From Saprospiraceae bacterium (GTDB taxonomy: Bacteria; Bacteroidota; Bacteroidia; Chitinophagales; Saprospiraceae): a DNA stretch of 64,000 nt. Within the stretch, counting starts at the first letter, position 1. Each line of letters begins with the position of its first letter. Location of the stretch: the NCBI GenBank assembly GCA_016708265.1, contig JADJGA010000011.1, positions 124,001-188,000 of the forward strand. Direction: 5' to 3'. Shown here in pieces: positions 38,902 through 47,910 of the stretch. The position numbers and the translations under genes were made by a program. Below the pieces are notes generated by a model. That model had not been told where the DNA came from. It searched no databases and saw only the letters and a program-made list of their open reading frames with translations.

Positions 38902-41662
38902 TGATACGAATCATTAATAGTTGCTTAATCCCGGGAATTATTTTACTGCCCGATTCAAACTCTTTAAGCCAGGTCTTTTGCTCTTTTTCGAGTCTTTGAA
39001 GTTTGGCTTGTCGGATATTTTCAATTCCGATTTTTTCAATCCTTGATTTCTGAAAACTATATGAATTAAACCTGTTTTCTTTTTTGAATTTTATTCGTGT
39101 GATTAAATCCACCTCAAGATTTTGGAAGGAAAGAAACAAGGATTGATTCAATTCTTTTCGGTAAGTATCCGAATCACTCATTGGCTGTGAACCATCCAGT
39201 CTAAACTTTCCGGATTCATTAATCAAACGATTCCAGATATCATTGGCATAGGCACTGTATTGCTTTCCATTATCGGCTAAAAAATAGCAGTGATACTGAA
39301 TTTTGCTTTCCATGGAATTGCGGGCACTTATTTGCCACAAACTCCAATAACCAGGAGTTTCTTCTCCTATACTCGATTTGATTACTGGAATGCCGTTTGA
39401 TTGATCAAATTCTCCTAAATCATTTAATAGTTTCCTGATCCAATCATGCTGTAAAGTAATATGCTCAACACCCGGATTGCCCAAAGAAACTTCGGCATCG
39501 AAGGTGATCTTTCTGCTTTCACCCTGAACTTTAATTTCTGTAAAGACCAATAGGTTTTTACTTAGAGAACCTTGATTCACCATGGTGTATTGCTGAACTA
39601 AGGTTTCCAACCAGAAAGGAAGCGGACTGTGTTTTACTTCTGCAGCTTTTTTGTATTCAATTTCATATTCTGCTACTTGTGGTAAAATCCCTTCCGTGCA
39701 CTTGTATTCCAGTAGTTTGCCCTTTATGTCGTTTAACCATCGTTCACCTGCAAATTCAAACTTTTCCGGGTCTAACAAACTTTGCAGGTACAGATTATTG
39801 ACTTTCTTCATGTCGATGGTTGAATCGAGTACGTCTGAAGTTTTATCTATACCTAATTGCTCAATGATGTTGTTAAGCTTTTCTTCAATTACTTCATATA
39901 CACGCAAGTCAACACTGTTATTGGTGAGCATATTGTAGGCCTGTACCTGATATTTTTGACCAATCCTGTCAACACGGCCAATACGTTGTTCTATCATCAT
40001 CGGATTCCACGGCAAATCATAATTGAATACAATATGGCAAAACTGCATGTTCAAAGATTCTCCGGCAGCATCTGTAGCAACCATTATTTGGGCTTCGTTT
40101 TTGAATTGTGTTAATGCTCTTTTACGTTCATCTAAATCCTGACCGCCATGAATAAATGTGACTATGTAACCTTTGTGTTTGATGTAATCCACCAACATTT
40201 TCTGCGTGGTTCTGAACTCTGTAAAGACCAGTATTTTCAAATCCTGATCAGTCTGAATTTGCCTTAATTCCAAAATTTTATTCAAAAGTGCATCGGCTTT
40301 GGCATCGCTTTCTGTTGCCAGACAATCTCTTGCCTGCTCAATCAATCTCGACAACAATTCTTGTTCATTGGTTAAGCCTGCGGTATTGCTTTGTAAAATG
40401 CCTTCAAAATCTATTTCCTCTCCATTTTCATCAAATCCATGATCCACCTCAAGTGCAAAGTCATCCAGACATGATTCTTCGCCAATTCTTAATCGTTCCA
40501 ACCTGCCTTGCATAGCAGAAACAATAGCAGAAGTAGAACTACTCACCAAACGTTGAAACAATATCATTATTAATCCCTTTGCAGGATTGTTTGTCCTTTT
40601 TGCAGAGTTGAAGCCTTTCCTAACATAATCCGTAACAGCATCATACAAAGCCATTTGTTTCTGATGTTTGTTGATATCCAAAAAGACATCAAAACGATGA
40701 GTTCTCCTTTCATTAAAAAGTTTTTTACCTTCATAATCTACAGCAAATCTTTTTTCAGTTCGGATCACATAAGGTTCTAATTCTTCTATATCAGGCAAGC
40801 CTTCTCCTGCAAAAGCATCTGGATCCAATAGCTGCAATATTCTTCTGAAATGGTCTGATTTGCCCCTGTGGGGAGTAGCTGTGAGTAACAACACATTCGG
40901 CACAGAATTACACAATTCCTGAGCCAGTATGTAGCGGGAAACCGTTGATGTTGCACCACCCATTTTATGGGCTTCATCCATTATGACCAAATCAAAATCT
41001 GCTTCCAGCACTGCCTGCATGCGGTATTTGTTGTATTCATCCACTCGCTCTTTTGACCAGCCTTGTCGCTTTTCCAAGGGCTTTAAGGCATCAGTAGAAA
41101 CAATGATTTGATTGTGCTGTGTCCAGAAATTGAATTCTTCATCAGCATTGATATTGGCAAATGTCCGAGCCATGGAAGTAATCATTTCTGAATCATATAG
41201 ATGAAATACTTCATTGAAATGTTCTTTTAATTCGCTTTGCCATTGCAGCATAGCCGATATAGGTACTATGCATAAGATTCGTTTGATGTCCCCCCTAATT
41301 TTTAGTTCTTTTAGAATCAAACCGGTCTCGATGGTTTTACCCATTCCCACTTCATCGGCCAGCATAAAGCGATTTTGATTAGACTGCATTACTTTCTCCA
41401 ATACCAGTATCTGATGTGGTAAGGGAATCAAACTACTCTCGTAAGGAGCTAATATGTTTTTACGGGCAACTTCGTCCTTAATTTTTGCGGCAATGGATAC
41501 AAAGCGTAAGTAAGGCATGGAAAAGTCTGTAGTTGGCTTTTCCAACTCATCATAAGAGACTTCATGGAAGCTACCGTCTTCCATCAAGCGTATCCAGGCA
41601 ATGTGCTGTCCGAATACTTCCTTTTCGCCCACTATTTCACATGCCTTGCCCTTGTGTCTCAT
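38894..41662 (-). CDS. brxHII: SNF2-family helicase BrxHII
   Basis: The 922-residue superfamily 2 helicase has motif I ADEVGMGKTIETG, DEAH in VIMDEAHKM, motif III LLTATPHRG and motif VI MIEQRIGRVDRIGQ. Between pglX and pglZ this is the helicase expected for type 3 BREX. A similar helicase (DrmD) occurs in DISARM, but PglZ and BrxC here point to BREX. The ATG overlaps the hipA stop by 4 bp, so it is tied to the embedded toxin-antitoxin genes. The reading frame is intact. Confidence 0.88.
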   Translation of the reverse strand: MRHKGKACEIVGEKEVFGQHIAWIRLMEDGSFHEVSYDELEKPTTDFSMPYLRFVSIAAKIKDEVARKNILAPYESSLIPLPHQILVLEKVMQSNQNRFMLADEVGMGKTIETGLILKELKIRGDIKRILCIVPISAMLQWQSELKEHFNEVFHLYDSEMITSMARTFANINADEEFNFWTQHNQIIVSTDALKPLEKRQGWSKERVDEYNKYRMQAVLEADFDLVIMDEAHKMGGATSTVSRYILAQELCNSVPNVLLLTATPHRGKSDHFRRILQLLDPDAFAGEGLPDIEELEPYVIRTEKRFAVDYEGKKLFNERRTHRFDVFLDINKHQKQMALYDAVTDYVRKGFNSAKRTNNPAKGLIMILFQRLVSSSTSAIVSAMQGRLERLRIGEESCLDDFALEVDHGFDENGEEIDFEGILQSNTAGLTNEQELLSRLIEQARDCLATESDAKADALLNKILELRQIQTDQDLKILVFTEFRTTQKMLVDYIKHKGYIVTFIHGGQDLDERKRALTQFKNEAQIMVATDAAGESLNMQFCHIVFNYDLPWNPMMIEQRIGRVDRIGQKYQVQAYNMLTNNSVDLRVYEVIEEKLNNIIEQLGIDKTSDVLDSTIDMKKVNNLYLQSLLDPEKFEFAGERWLNDIKGKLLEYKCTEGILPQVAEYEIEYKKAAEVKHSPLPFWLETLVQQYTMVNQGSLSKNLLVFTEIKVQGESRKITFDAEVSLGNPGVEHITLQHDWIRKLLNDLGEFDQSNGIPVIKSSIGEETPGYWSLWQISARNSMESKIQYHCYFLADNGKQYSAYANDIWNRLINESGKFRLDGSQPMSDSDTYRKELNQSLFLSFQNLEVDLITRIKFKKENRFNSYSFQKSRIEKIGIENIRQAKLQRLEKEQKTWLKEFESGSKIIPGIKQLLMIRING

Positions 41663-42975
41663 TTTTTTAGGTTTAAAATAGTTTTGGCTATTTCATCGCG
41701 CAAGGTTGGTTTCACGTTTACGTCACCTGCAAATCTTTTCCATTGATTGACAGTATCATTAATCTGATCCACAATCTCCGATGCTTTTTTACATCGAATG
41801 GATTCCCCAATGACAATTAAATCTGCTTTAGTAATATCTTTTCTTTTACCATTAATACTTAAGGCATGTTGACTGACCCACTTGCTGCCAGGATGATATG
41901 CATAGCACAGGTCGTATGCTGGGGCCAGTTCCCATTTACCTCCCTGCTTCAACAAAAAAGAGAAATTCTTGGTGTGGTCATCACAATTTCTTGCAATAAC
42001 GTTGAACACCATTCTTCTGAACATTTGCTCTGCAACAGCATAACTGAGCTTTAATTCCCGCATGCATTGAAATAGCTGCTCATAACTGAAACTATTAACC
42101 AGATTGAAGTCAAAATGTTTTAGTGCGCAAAAGGTTTGCACGTGATGCTTCATTTCACCTCCTTCACGATCAAAACGTTTGGTCATAAAATGTGCTCTCC
42201 CATTTTCTTCCAGTAAACGTGAAGGCATCATTTTTATGTTACAAGATATGGCCATATTATAGTAAGCCATTTCCACTCTGCCGTAGCCATGACTACTTCC
42301 CAACTGTACATCGCTTACCCCATCGAGTTTGATAAGCCAATGTTCAAATCCTTTTGGTGCTTTGGTTTGCCCTGATTTTACCTCACCTGTTTTTTCATTC
42401 CATGCAATAAGGGCTTTTGGACGAGCACCTCCGGCAGATGTTCCAATTTTTAAAATTTCCAATACTGCCTGCTCTTCTTCTTTTTTGAGATTGGTGGTAA
42501 ATGCTTCCCTTTGATCGAGCATTTTTTGGGCTGTAGATACCAGGCTATCGATTTCAATAGAAAATGTTCTTTTATTTTCTTTAAGTACAGCCGGCTCAAA
42601 TTCCAGGGCACCCATGCCGCGAGTGCCTATAAAGCAAAGCATTTCGACCGGATTCATACTATCCTGTGGCCGACCTTGTTGTGCCAGCCAAAGATTGATT
42701 AATTGGTTTCCGTATTTATCGGGTAAAGCATCGGCCAATAAACCGGGTAAGCCTTTGAAGGTGTCGTATTCGGAATTTTTATCCTTTCTCAGTTCAGGGA
42801 ATGAAAACCGATTACGATTGTTATAAACAGGCATTTTAAGCGGAGACAAATCCCTGCCTAACGTCTTGAATTTGGGATTGTATTCAAAAGTAGCTAACCC
42901 CTTGTTTGTGTCCCAGGCTACAGCACCTACTAATTCCCCCCATATTTTTACCTCTGCTACGTTCATAATTACCAA
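41659..42975 (-). CDS. hipA: HipA-family serine/threonine kinase toxin
   Basis: The 438-residue type II toxin kinase has the nucleotide-binding loop GTSAGGARPKAL (the Ser and Gly-rich loop as in HipA), the catalytic RNCDDHTKNF (Asp and Asn of the kinase active site) and the metal-binding APAYDL. All look intact, so the kinase should be active. In other bacteria HipA phosphorylates a tRNA synthetase and causes dormancy. It overlaps hipB upstream by 7 bp and brxHII downstream by 4 bp. An alternative start at 42966 (MNVAEV) is possible. Confidence 0.92.
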   Translation of the reverse strand: MVIMNVAEVKIWGELVGAVAWDTNKGLATFEYNPKFKTLGRDLSPLKMPVYNNRNRFSFPELRKDKNSEYDTFKGLPGLLADALPDKYGNQLINLWLAQQGRPQDSMNPVEMLCFIGTRGMGALEFEPAVLKENKRTFSIEIDSLVSTAQKMLDQREAFTTNLKKEEEQAVLEILKIGTSAGGARPKALIAWNEKTGEVKSGQTKAPKGFEHWLIKLDGVSDVQLGSSHGYGRVEMAYYNMAISCNIKMMPSRLLEENGRAHFMTKRFDREGGEMKHHVQTFCALKHFDFNLVNSFSYEQLFQCMRELKLSYAVAEQMFRRMVFNVIARNCDDHTKNFSFLLKQGGKWELAPAYDLCYAYHPGSKWVSQHALSINGKRKDITKADLIVIGESIRCKKASEIVDQINDTVNQWKRFAGDVNVKPTLRDEIAKTILNLKK

Positions 42976-43316
42976 TCATTTTCGTTTTTTGTTTCTTCTT
43001 TTTTACCTCTGGCTCTTGTTCTTTTCTCTTTTTCAATTTTAGCCAGTGCCAAAGGACTTAGGGTTTGCTCTACCGAAAAAACATCCATAATATACAATTG
43101 ATCTAATACCCTAAGCACCTGAATCAATGTGGCAAGTGTTACCGTTTCACCCCGCTCCAACAAACTTAATGTTGAGCGACTAATACCTGCAGCATTTGCC
43201 AACATATCCTGTGTTTTATTTTGCTCCATGCGATGGTGTTTAATAAAAGCGCCTATATGCTCTGCCAATACTTTATCGTTCATTGAAGCCCAGTTTTTGT
43301 ATGATATATCAGTCAT
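42969..43316 (-). CDS. hipB: HipB-like antitoxin and repressor
   Basis: The 115-residue protein carries a Cro/C1-type helix-turn-helix (HHRMEQNKTQDMLANAAGISRSTLSLLERGETVTLATLIQVLRVL, about residues 28-72) and a basic C-terminal tail. HipB proteins bind HipA and repress their own operon through palindromic operators. Matching palindromes lie directly upstream, around the promoter at 43355-43385. It opens the second half of the BREX operon. Confidence 0.88.
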   Translation of the reverse strand: MTDISYKNWASMNDKVLAEHIGAFIKHHRMEQNKTQDMLANAAGISRSTLSLLERGETVTLATLIQVLRVLDQLYIMDVFSVEQTLSPLALAKIEKEKRTRARGKKEETKNENDW

Positions 43317-43335
43317 AAAGCTTAATTTTATTTGT

Positions 43336-43355
43336 TAGTGAATGATAACTCATGC
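43336..43355. promoter_or_regulatory. HipB operator O1 (imperfect)
   Basis: The half-site GTGAATGATA (43338-43347) is followed by a weak second half (ACTCATGC). The centre is at 43347/43348, which is where the transcript of the promoter at 43355-43385 should start. Confidence 0.6.
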
Positions 43356-43385
43356 AAAGGTATGTTATTTTCTTATTGATAACAA
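43355..43385 (-). promoter_or_regulatory. hipBA promoter
   Basis: On the minus strand, TTG (43383-43385), 20 bp, then TACCTTTG (43355-43362) match the TTG-N19/20-TAnnTTTG promoter. It lies between operators O1 and O2, as expected for a self-repressed toxin-antitoxin operon, and would also transcribe brxHII, pglZ and brxA. Confidence 0.7.
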
Positions 43386-43389
43386 ATTC

Positions 43390-43410
43390 GCGAATGATAA
43401 ATCATTCAAT
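43390..43410. promoter_or_regulatory. HipB operator O2
   Basis: GCGAATGATA and AATCATTC form a nearly perfect palindrome centred at 43399/43400, just upstream of the -33 TTG of the hipBA promoter. The centre is 52 bp from O1. Confidence 0.7.
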
Positions 43411-43428
43411 AAGCCTTGTTTTTATGCC

Positions 43429-43452
43429 TAGTGAATGATATATCATTCACTA
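43429..43452. promoter_or_regulatory. HipB operator O3, perfect 24-bp palindrome
   Basis: TAGTGAATGATA and its exact reverse complement form a 24-bp palindrome centred at 43440/43441. It includes the stop codon of the pglXI gene. The centre is 41 bp from O2, so the three sites are spaced by about five and four helical turns. Confidence 0.8.
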
Positions 43453-46095
43453 AACTCGTGAGCTCGCTATATCATAAAACTGCAGCAATACCTCATCCTC
43501 CATCAGCAGGTTGTTTGGGATACGGTCGCCTATTTGTACAATAGATTTAAAATCTTTATCCTGGTAGCATTGCTTGAAACCTGAACGCAGGGCCTCAACA
43601 CGGGCTTCTTTGATTTTGCCTTTGGGCTTGTAGGCTTCGGTTTTATAGGTTTCAAACTGCTTGAGCAGGCGTTTGGTGCGAAGTTTCTCCAGATCGGCTT
43701 CCTTTTCCAGATCAGGCAGGTACCATTGGCCTTTGTCGTTTTTCAGAAAGTTTTCTTCCAGTATGGTACGCATTTCGGGAAGGGCATCTCCTTTACGCAT
43801 ATTGCCGGCTACTTCCTTCATCCACATGGGATGCAGGTCTTGTTCGGTTTTGGGCTCTTTTCCTAAAATATTGTGCAACCAGTAAATGGCATCCTGCTCG
43901 TTGGCTACAAAAATGCTGAGTTGAACAAAGTTGGGAACTTCGGCTTTTTTACGGTCGTACTCCTGAACCTGCTCGTTGGTAAAGAACATGCCATCCCGCT
44001 CAATAAAAGAATCTTCAAGTAAATGTCTGTAATTTTTGGAGTCTATAGGTACCGGTAAATCCAAAACAATAAAATGCTTCAGTAACTTATCATAAAGAAA
44101 TTTGTGTGTTCGATCAAGTACATTAACTCTTGAGTTCTCATTGAAAACTATGATAGGAAGATGACCTAATATTTCAGTTGTCAACGCAAGAACAGATTTG
44201 TTCAAATCAACTTTACTTGTTTTAGTAAACTTTTCTGAAGGTTTAAAGCAATTAATAATTAAATTTTGTTTCACTGCCGTTGGTCCAAGCATAGCATGTA
44301 GACCACCTCTTGTGTTATCATTAGTAATAACGTTAGATATTATAAAGCCTGATTGATTAATTGAGTTTTGAATCGTATTCCAAATTGCAGCACTTGTATT
44401 AGAAAACTGAACTGTCATGTACTTTCCAGGCTTAAGTATCCTATATAATTCTTTAAAAGAACTGTGCATCAATGCTTGATAATCCAACTTGCCTTTTCGT
44501 TGACTTTTATTCTCTATTGCTTCTTCTTTGTTATTAGTTTTTATATTCAGCCAACTTTCTGTAATTTGATTTAACTCTGAATACATAATATTAGCTCCGA
44601 ATGGAGGATCAATAAAAACATAATCTACTGTATTGCTTGAAAGGTTTAGCATATTAGTTGCAGAGCCAATTTGGCTGACATTCATAGGATGTGGACTTGT
44701 GAAAGCCTTCAGTATCTTCTTGCTTTGGAATTCAAATTGGTCTAACGGATTATTCTCTACATACATCGGTGGTATATATAAAGTGTTTGCCATTGGCCCA
44801 ACCAAAGCCCTACTTCCATGTTTTGGCATATACCTATTCATGCGAGTCAATTTTGGAAGTATCGCAGTCATGATAAATTGAAAAAAATCACGATGAGATA
44901 TATACTTAGGACTGTCAATTAGAGACAAATAAGTTTTTAAAAAGAATCGAATTCTTGGAGAATAAAACTGATGAATATTTCTTACTCCAACTCTAAATGG
45001 ATCGCCCGATTTATCACCTGCTTTTATATTGTCGATAGGAACATAATGGTTATTAGCATTGAATTGATCATAAAAGGCCAATTCAATATCTTGATTATCC
45101 GGAATTTTTGTAATTCTTCCTTTTTCAGATGAACAGTTCAGAAGAACAGGTACATACTTAATTTGTTCTATCGTTTGGTTAATATAAGGATCAAAAACAG
45201 TTTCTTTTAAAGGACTAGCTTCAGTTCTTTTCTGTTTGGTTCCACATGCTGAACACGTAAGAATCTCAGTAAATGTATTTTTAGAATAGTTTGAAGTTAG
45301 ATTATGATAATTTAATTCGCCACCGCACGATTTACATAACAACATCTCACTCCATACCAAATAGTTAAAAGCGATTTTTCTTCCTTTGATAATAGTTGAA
45401 AACAGGTGAGGAATTTCCAATTCCATTGATTTTTTAAAATCGTCCACAACATCAGTCAAAGCATAAGTATCGTAGTTGGAGTTGAATGCTTTAGATATAT
45501 GAAATGCTATCGGTGATAAATCATTTAAAATTGCCCTTCTAGCACCTATTTCATTTTCATCAAATACACCAAACTCATGAATAAATCGATGCTTTAATTC
45601 TTTATCATTGCCGTAACATTTTCTAGCTGCAACACCAGCCATTCCTGTTCCTGCAAAAGTGTCTATTATAATATCTCCAGGCTTAGTATAATGTAGAAGT
45701 AGTCTGCAAATCGCAGGATGTGGAACTTTAGTGTGGTATGTATGTGCCCGATAAATTTCATTATTTACTGATTCAATAATATTTTCAGTATAAGGAAATA
45801 TATTTCTTTCATTGACCAATCTTTTACCCTGTTTTTCCAGTTCCCTTTTTTCTGCTTCCCATTCGGCAATAAAGTCATTAAGCCAAGGGTTGGGGCAGGC
45901 GGTGTAGTATGGCGGGTCACTCAGTTTCAGGATGTCTTCATCCTCACCAATAGGAAAACCTTCCATTTTTTTGAGTTCTGGAAGTTTTTTGCGCAGTTCA
46001 ATCCTGAAATATTCACGCCTTTCTTCTTCCGAATTGAAGCTAAGGCCGAGGACGGTGATTTTTTCGCTTTTTCTTTCAACTGGAAATAGTGACAT
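43450..46095 (-). CDS. pglXI: BREX-3 type DNA adenine methyltransferase PglXI
   Basis: The 881-residue methyltransferase marks host DNA in BREX. Near the start is EGFPIGEDEDILKLSDPPYYTACPNP (residues about 46-70), a phrase I associate with this BREX-3 family. The SAM-binding motif IIDTFAGTGMAGVAA is at about 143-156, and a catalytic motif VFIDPPFGANIMYSEL lies near residue 500. A zinc ribbon (CKSCGG...CSACG) lies near 250-285. The reading frame is intact. It is separated from brxC by two non-core genes and from brxHII by hipBA. Confidence 0.88.
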   Translation of the reverse strand: MSLFPVERKSEKITVLGLSFNSEEERREYFRIELRKKLPELKKMEGFPIGEDEDILKLSDPPYYTACPNPWLNDFIAEWEAEKRELEKQGKRLVNERNIFPYTENIIESVNNEIYRAHTYHTKVPHPAICRLLLHYTKPGDIIIDTFAGTGMAGVAARKCYGNDKELKHRFIHEFGVFDENEIGARRAILNDLSPIAFHISKAFNSNYDTYALTDVVDDFKKSMELEIPHLFSTIIKGRKIAFNYLVWSEMLLCKSCGGELNYHNLTSNYSKNTFTEILTCSACGTKQKRTEASPLKETVFDPYINQTIEQIKYVPVLLNCSSEKGRITKIPDNQDIELAFYDQFNANNHYVPIDNIKAGDKSGDPFRVGVRNIHQFYSPRIRFFLKTYLSLIDSPKYISHRDFFQFIMTAILPKLTRMNRYMPKHGSRALVGPMANTLYIPPMYVENNPLDQFEFQSKKILKAFTSPHPMNVSQIGSATNMLNLSSNTVDYVFIDPPFGANIMYSELNQITESWLNIKTNNKEEAIENKSQRKGKLDYQALMHSSFKELYRILKPGKYMTVQFSNTSAAIWNTIQNSINQSGFIISNVITNDNTRGGLHAMLGPTAVKQNLIINCFKPSEKFTKTSKVDLNKSVLALTTEILGHLPIIVFNENSRVNVLDRTHKFLYDKLLKHFIVLDLPVPIDSKNYRHLLEDSFIERDGMFFTNEQVQEYDRKKAEVPNFVQLSIFVANEQDAIYWLHNILGKEPKTEQDLHPMWMKEVAGNMRKGDALPEMRTILEENFLKNDKGQWYLPDLEKEADLEKLRTKRLLKQFETYKTEAYKPKGKIKEARVEALRSGFKQCYQDKDFKSIVQIGDRIPNNLLMEDEVLLQFYDIASSRV

Positions 46096-46101
46096 ATTGA
46101 T

Positions 46102-47867
46102 TTATTTATGATCCGGGAATTTAGTAATTATTTCATTCGCAATGTATTCCATTACTTTATCTTTTTTTGATTTTTGCTTAATTAAGTCGAGAACCGAAAA
46201 GAGAGTATTTTGAATTTGAGGTTCACCGGCTCTGATAAAGAAATTCGGTTCAATAAAAATTTGATAGGTAGTATTGATATTTTTAATTGAAGAAGTCATA
46301 GAATCGGTTATCTTATCAAGATCTTCGGTGGACCCTTGTTCCATAATGAAAACGATATTTTCTGGCGTCAGGAATTCAAGATCTTCAGAAGTTTTTGACA
46401 TTAAACCATCAATTTCACCTCTATAAAATTGTTTTATTAAAAGCTCTTTACATTCAATTAATTCCTTTTCTAATGTTGTTATGCAGTCAATTTTTTCATT
46501 ATGTTGAAAAGAAAGTCTACGGTGATCATTAAAATTGAACAGGGTATTCGGTAAGGATGCTTTTAAGTTGGGTTTTATAAATTCACAAAGACTTTCAACA
46601 TCAGGGAAGTATGAAATTAATTTCTTCTGAATAAAATCCACTGCGAAATTGACAAATACAACAAGTTCATTCAGATCATACTTATTTTGTTGGATGAATT
46701 CAATGGTTTTTGAGAAAGCCGCTTCGACCTCTTTATGATCATAGTTCCTAAAAGACCTGACTATTTCCAAAGACTTTTGCCAGGGCATTGTTTCATCTTT
46801 GGGCAATAATACTATTTGGATATCATTTTTTATTTGTTCTTCATTTGTATTTCCAAGAATAATTGAATCATAAAAACTCTTTATAAACAGGTAATCATTT
46901 GAATACTCTATTGTAAAATCTGATGGGAATAATGCATCATCCTCTTTTACATGGTTTTTATGTATTTCGAGGGCTTTCCTGTCAATTGTTGTATATACTT
47001 TTGGAAAATTTCTATCCAGGACAGTTGGCACTTCTTTTGATTTCAGATCAATGCAATTCTGCTTGTAGAATTTGGAAAATACAGCTCCAGACACCAAAAG
47101 TGCTTTTTTATTTTTTCAATATTATCCGGATCTGTATTATAAATCGTGAATAAAGAATCGAGGTAAAATTTTATGGTTCGGAGATTTACTACATTCAGTT
47201 TCTGCCAAATATCAATGATCAAACCCTGGTTAACCCGCAGGAAATTATGAAATTTTTCATTATCCTTAAATGAATCAATGATAGAAGGGATGGAGCTTGT
47301 TAGTTTTGGAGCATAATAAAAAGTTCTGTATATGTATTTTTCTTTAACCTCTTCATATTCATTGCTCTTTACAATTTGATCTCTGGAAGCCAATTTTAGT
47401 TTTTCTTTCAATTTATCTTCTTCTCCAATCAAAATAACTTTAACATTTTCATGTTCTGATAGGTTATTTACAAAACCGAGAAATGAAATCAATGAGTAAG
47501 AATCATCCAATCTTTCAATGTCGTCAATAACAAGAACGCTATTCTCTTTAAAAGAAATAAAATCCTTAAAGTCAATATCTTCCAGATTGCTTCCAAGTTT
47601 ATCTAACCCATACCTAACAGCTCCCATTGCCAATGAAGAAAAAACTTTCCCTTTCTTAGTTTCCTGGTATTTACCTAAAATGGTTTTTGAATAGATCTGC
47701 AGGATAATTTTTTGCTCTGATGCAATTCCATTAGCTGATGTATAAATTACTTTAACCTCTTTACCTGATCCCCAAGCCCCATGCAGTAATACTGCCTGAT
47801 TGATGTATGGATTTTGGATGTATTCTAATAATTGGTCAATTAATATATTTCTTTCAGAGTGTTTCAT
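46102..47867 (-). CDS. KAP-like P-loop NTPase with shortened P-loop region (one frameshift)
   Basis: Two frames join at a homopolymer near 47104-47116 to give about 585 residues (...KIKKALLVSGAVFSKFYKQNC). The N-terminus has LLHGAWGSGK (residues 28-36), as in KAP/KAP-like NTPases that read GxWGxGKT, and a Walker B VLVIDDIERLDD. Right after the P-loop Lys comes EVKVIYTSANGI: the usual Thr and about 20 residues of the first helix seem to be absent. A missing segment in assembly or a real loss of ATP binding are both possible. It lies 6 bp before pglXI, inside the BREX operon but not a core BREX gene. Confidence 0.65.
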
Positions 47868-47910
47868 TTGCTATGTTGTCTTTACATTTTTAACGGTCAA
47901 ATAGAGCTAT

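Noticed and set aside
38894..41662. DISARM system (DrmD-like helicase)
   Set aside because: No drmA, drmB or drmC is seen, while PglZ, BrxC, BrxA and the BREX-3 methyltransferase are present.
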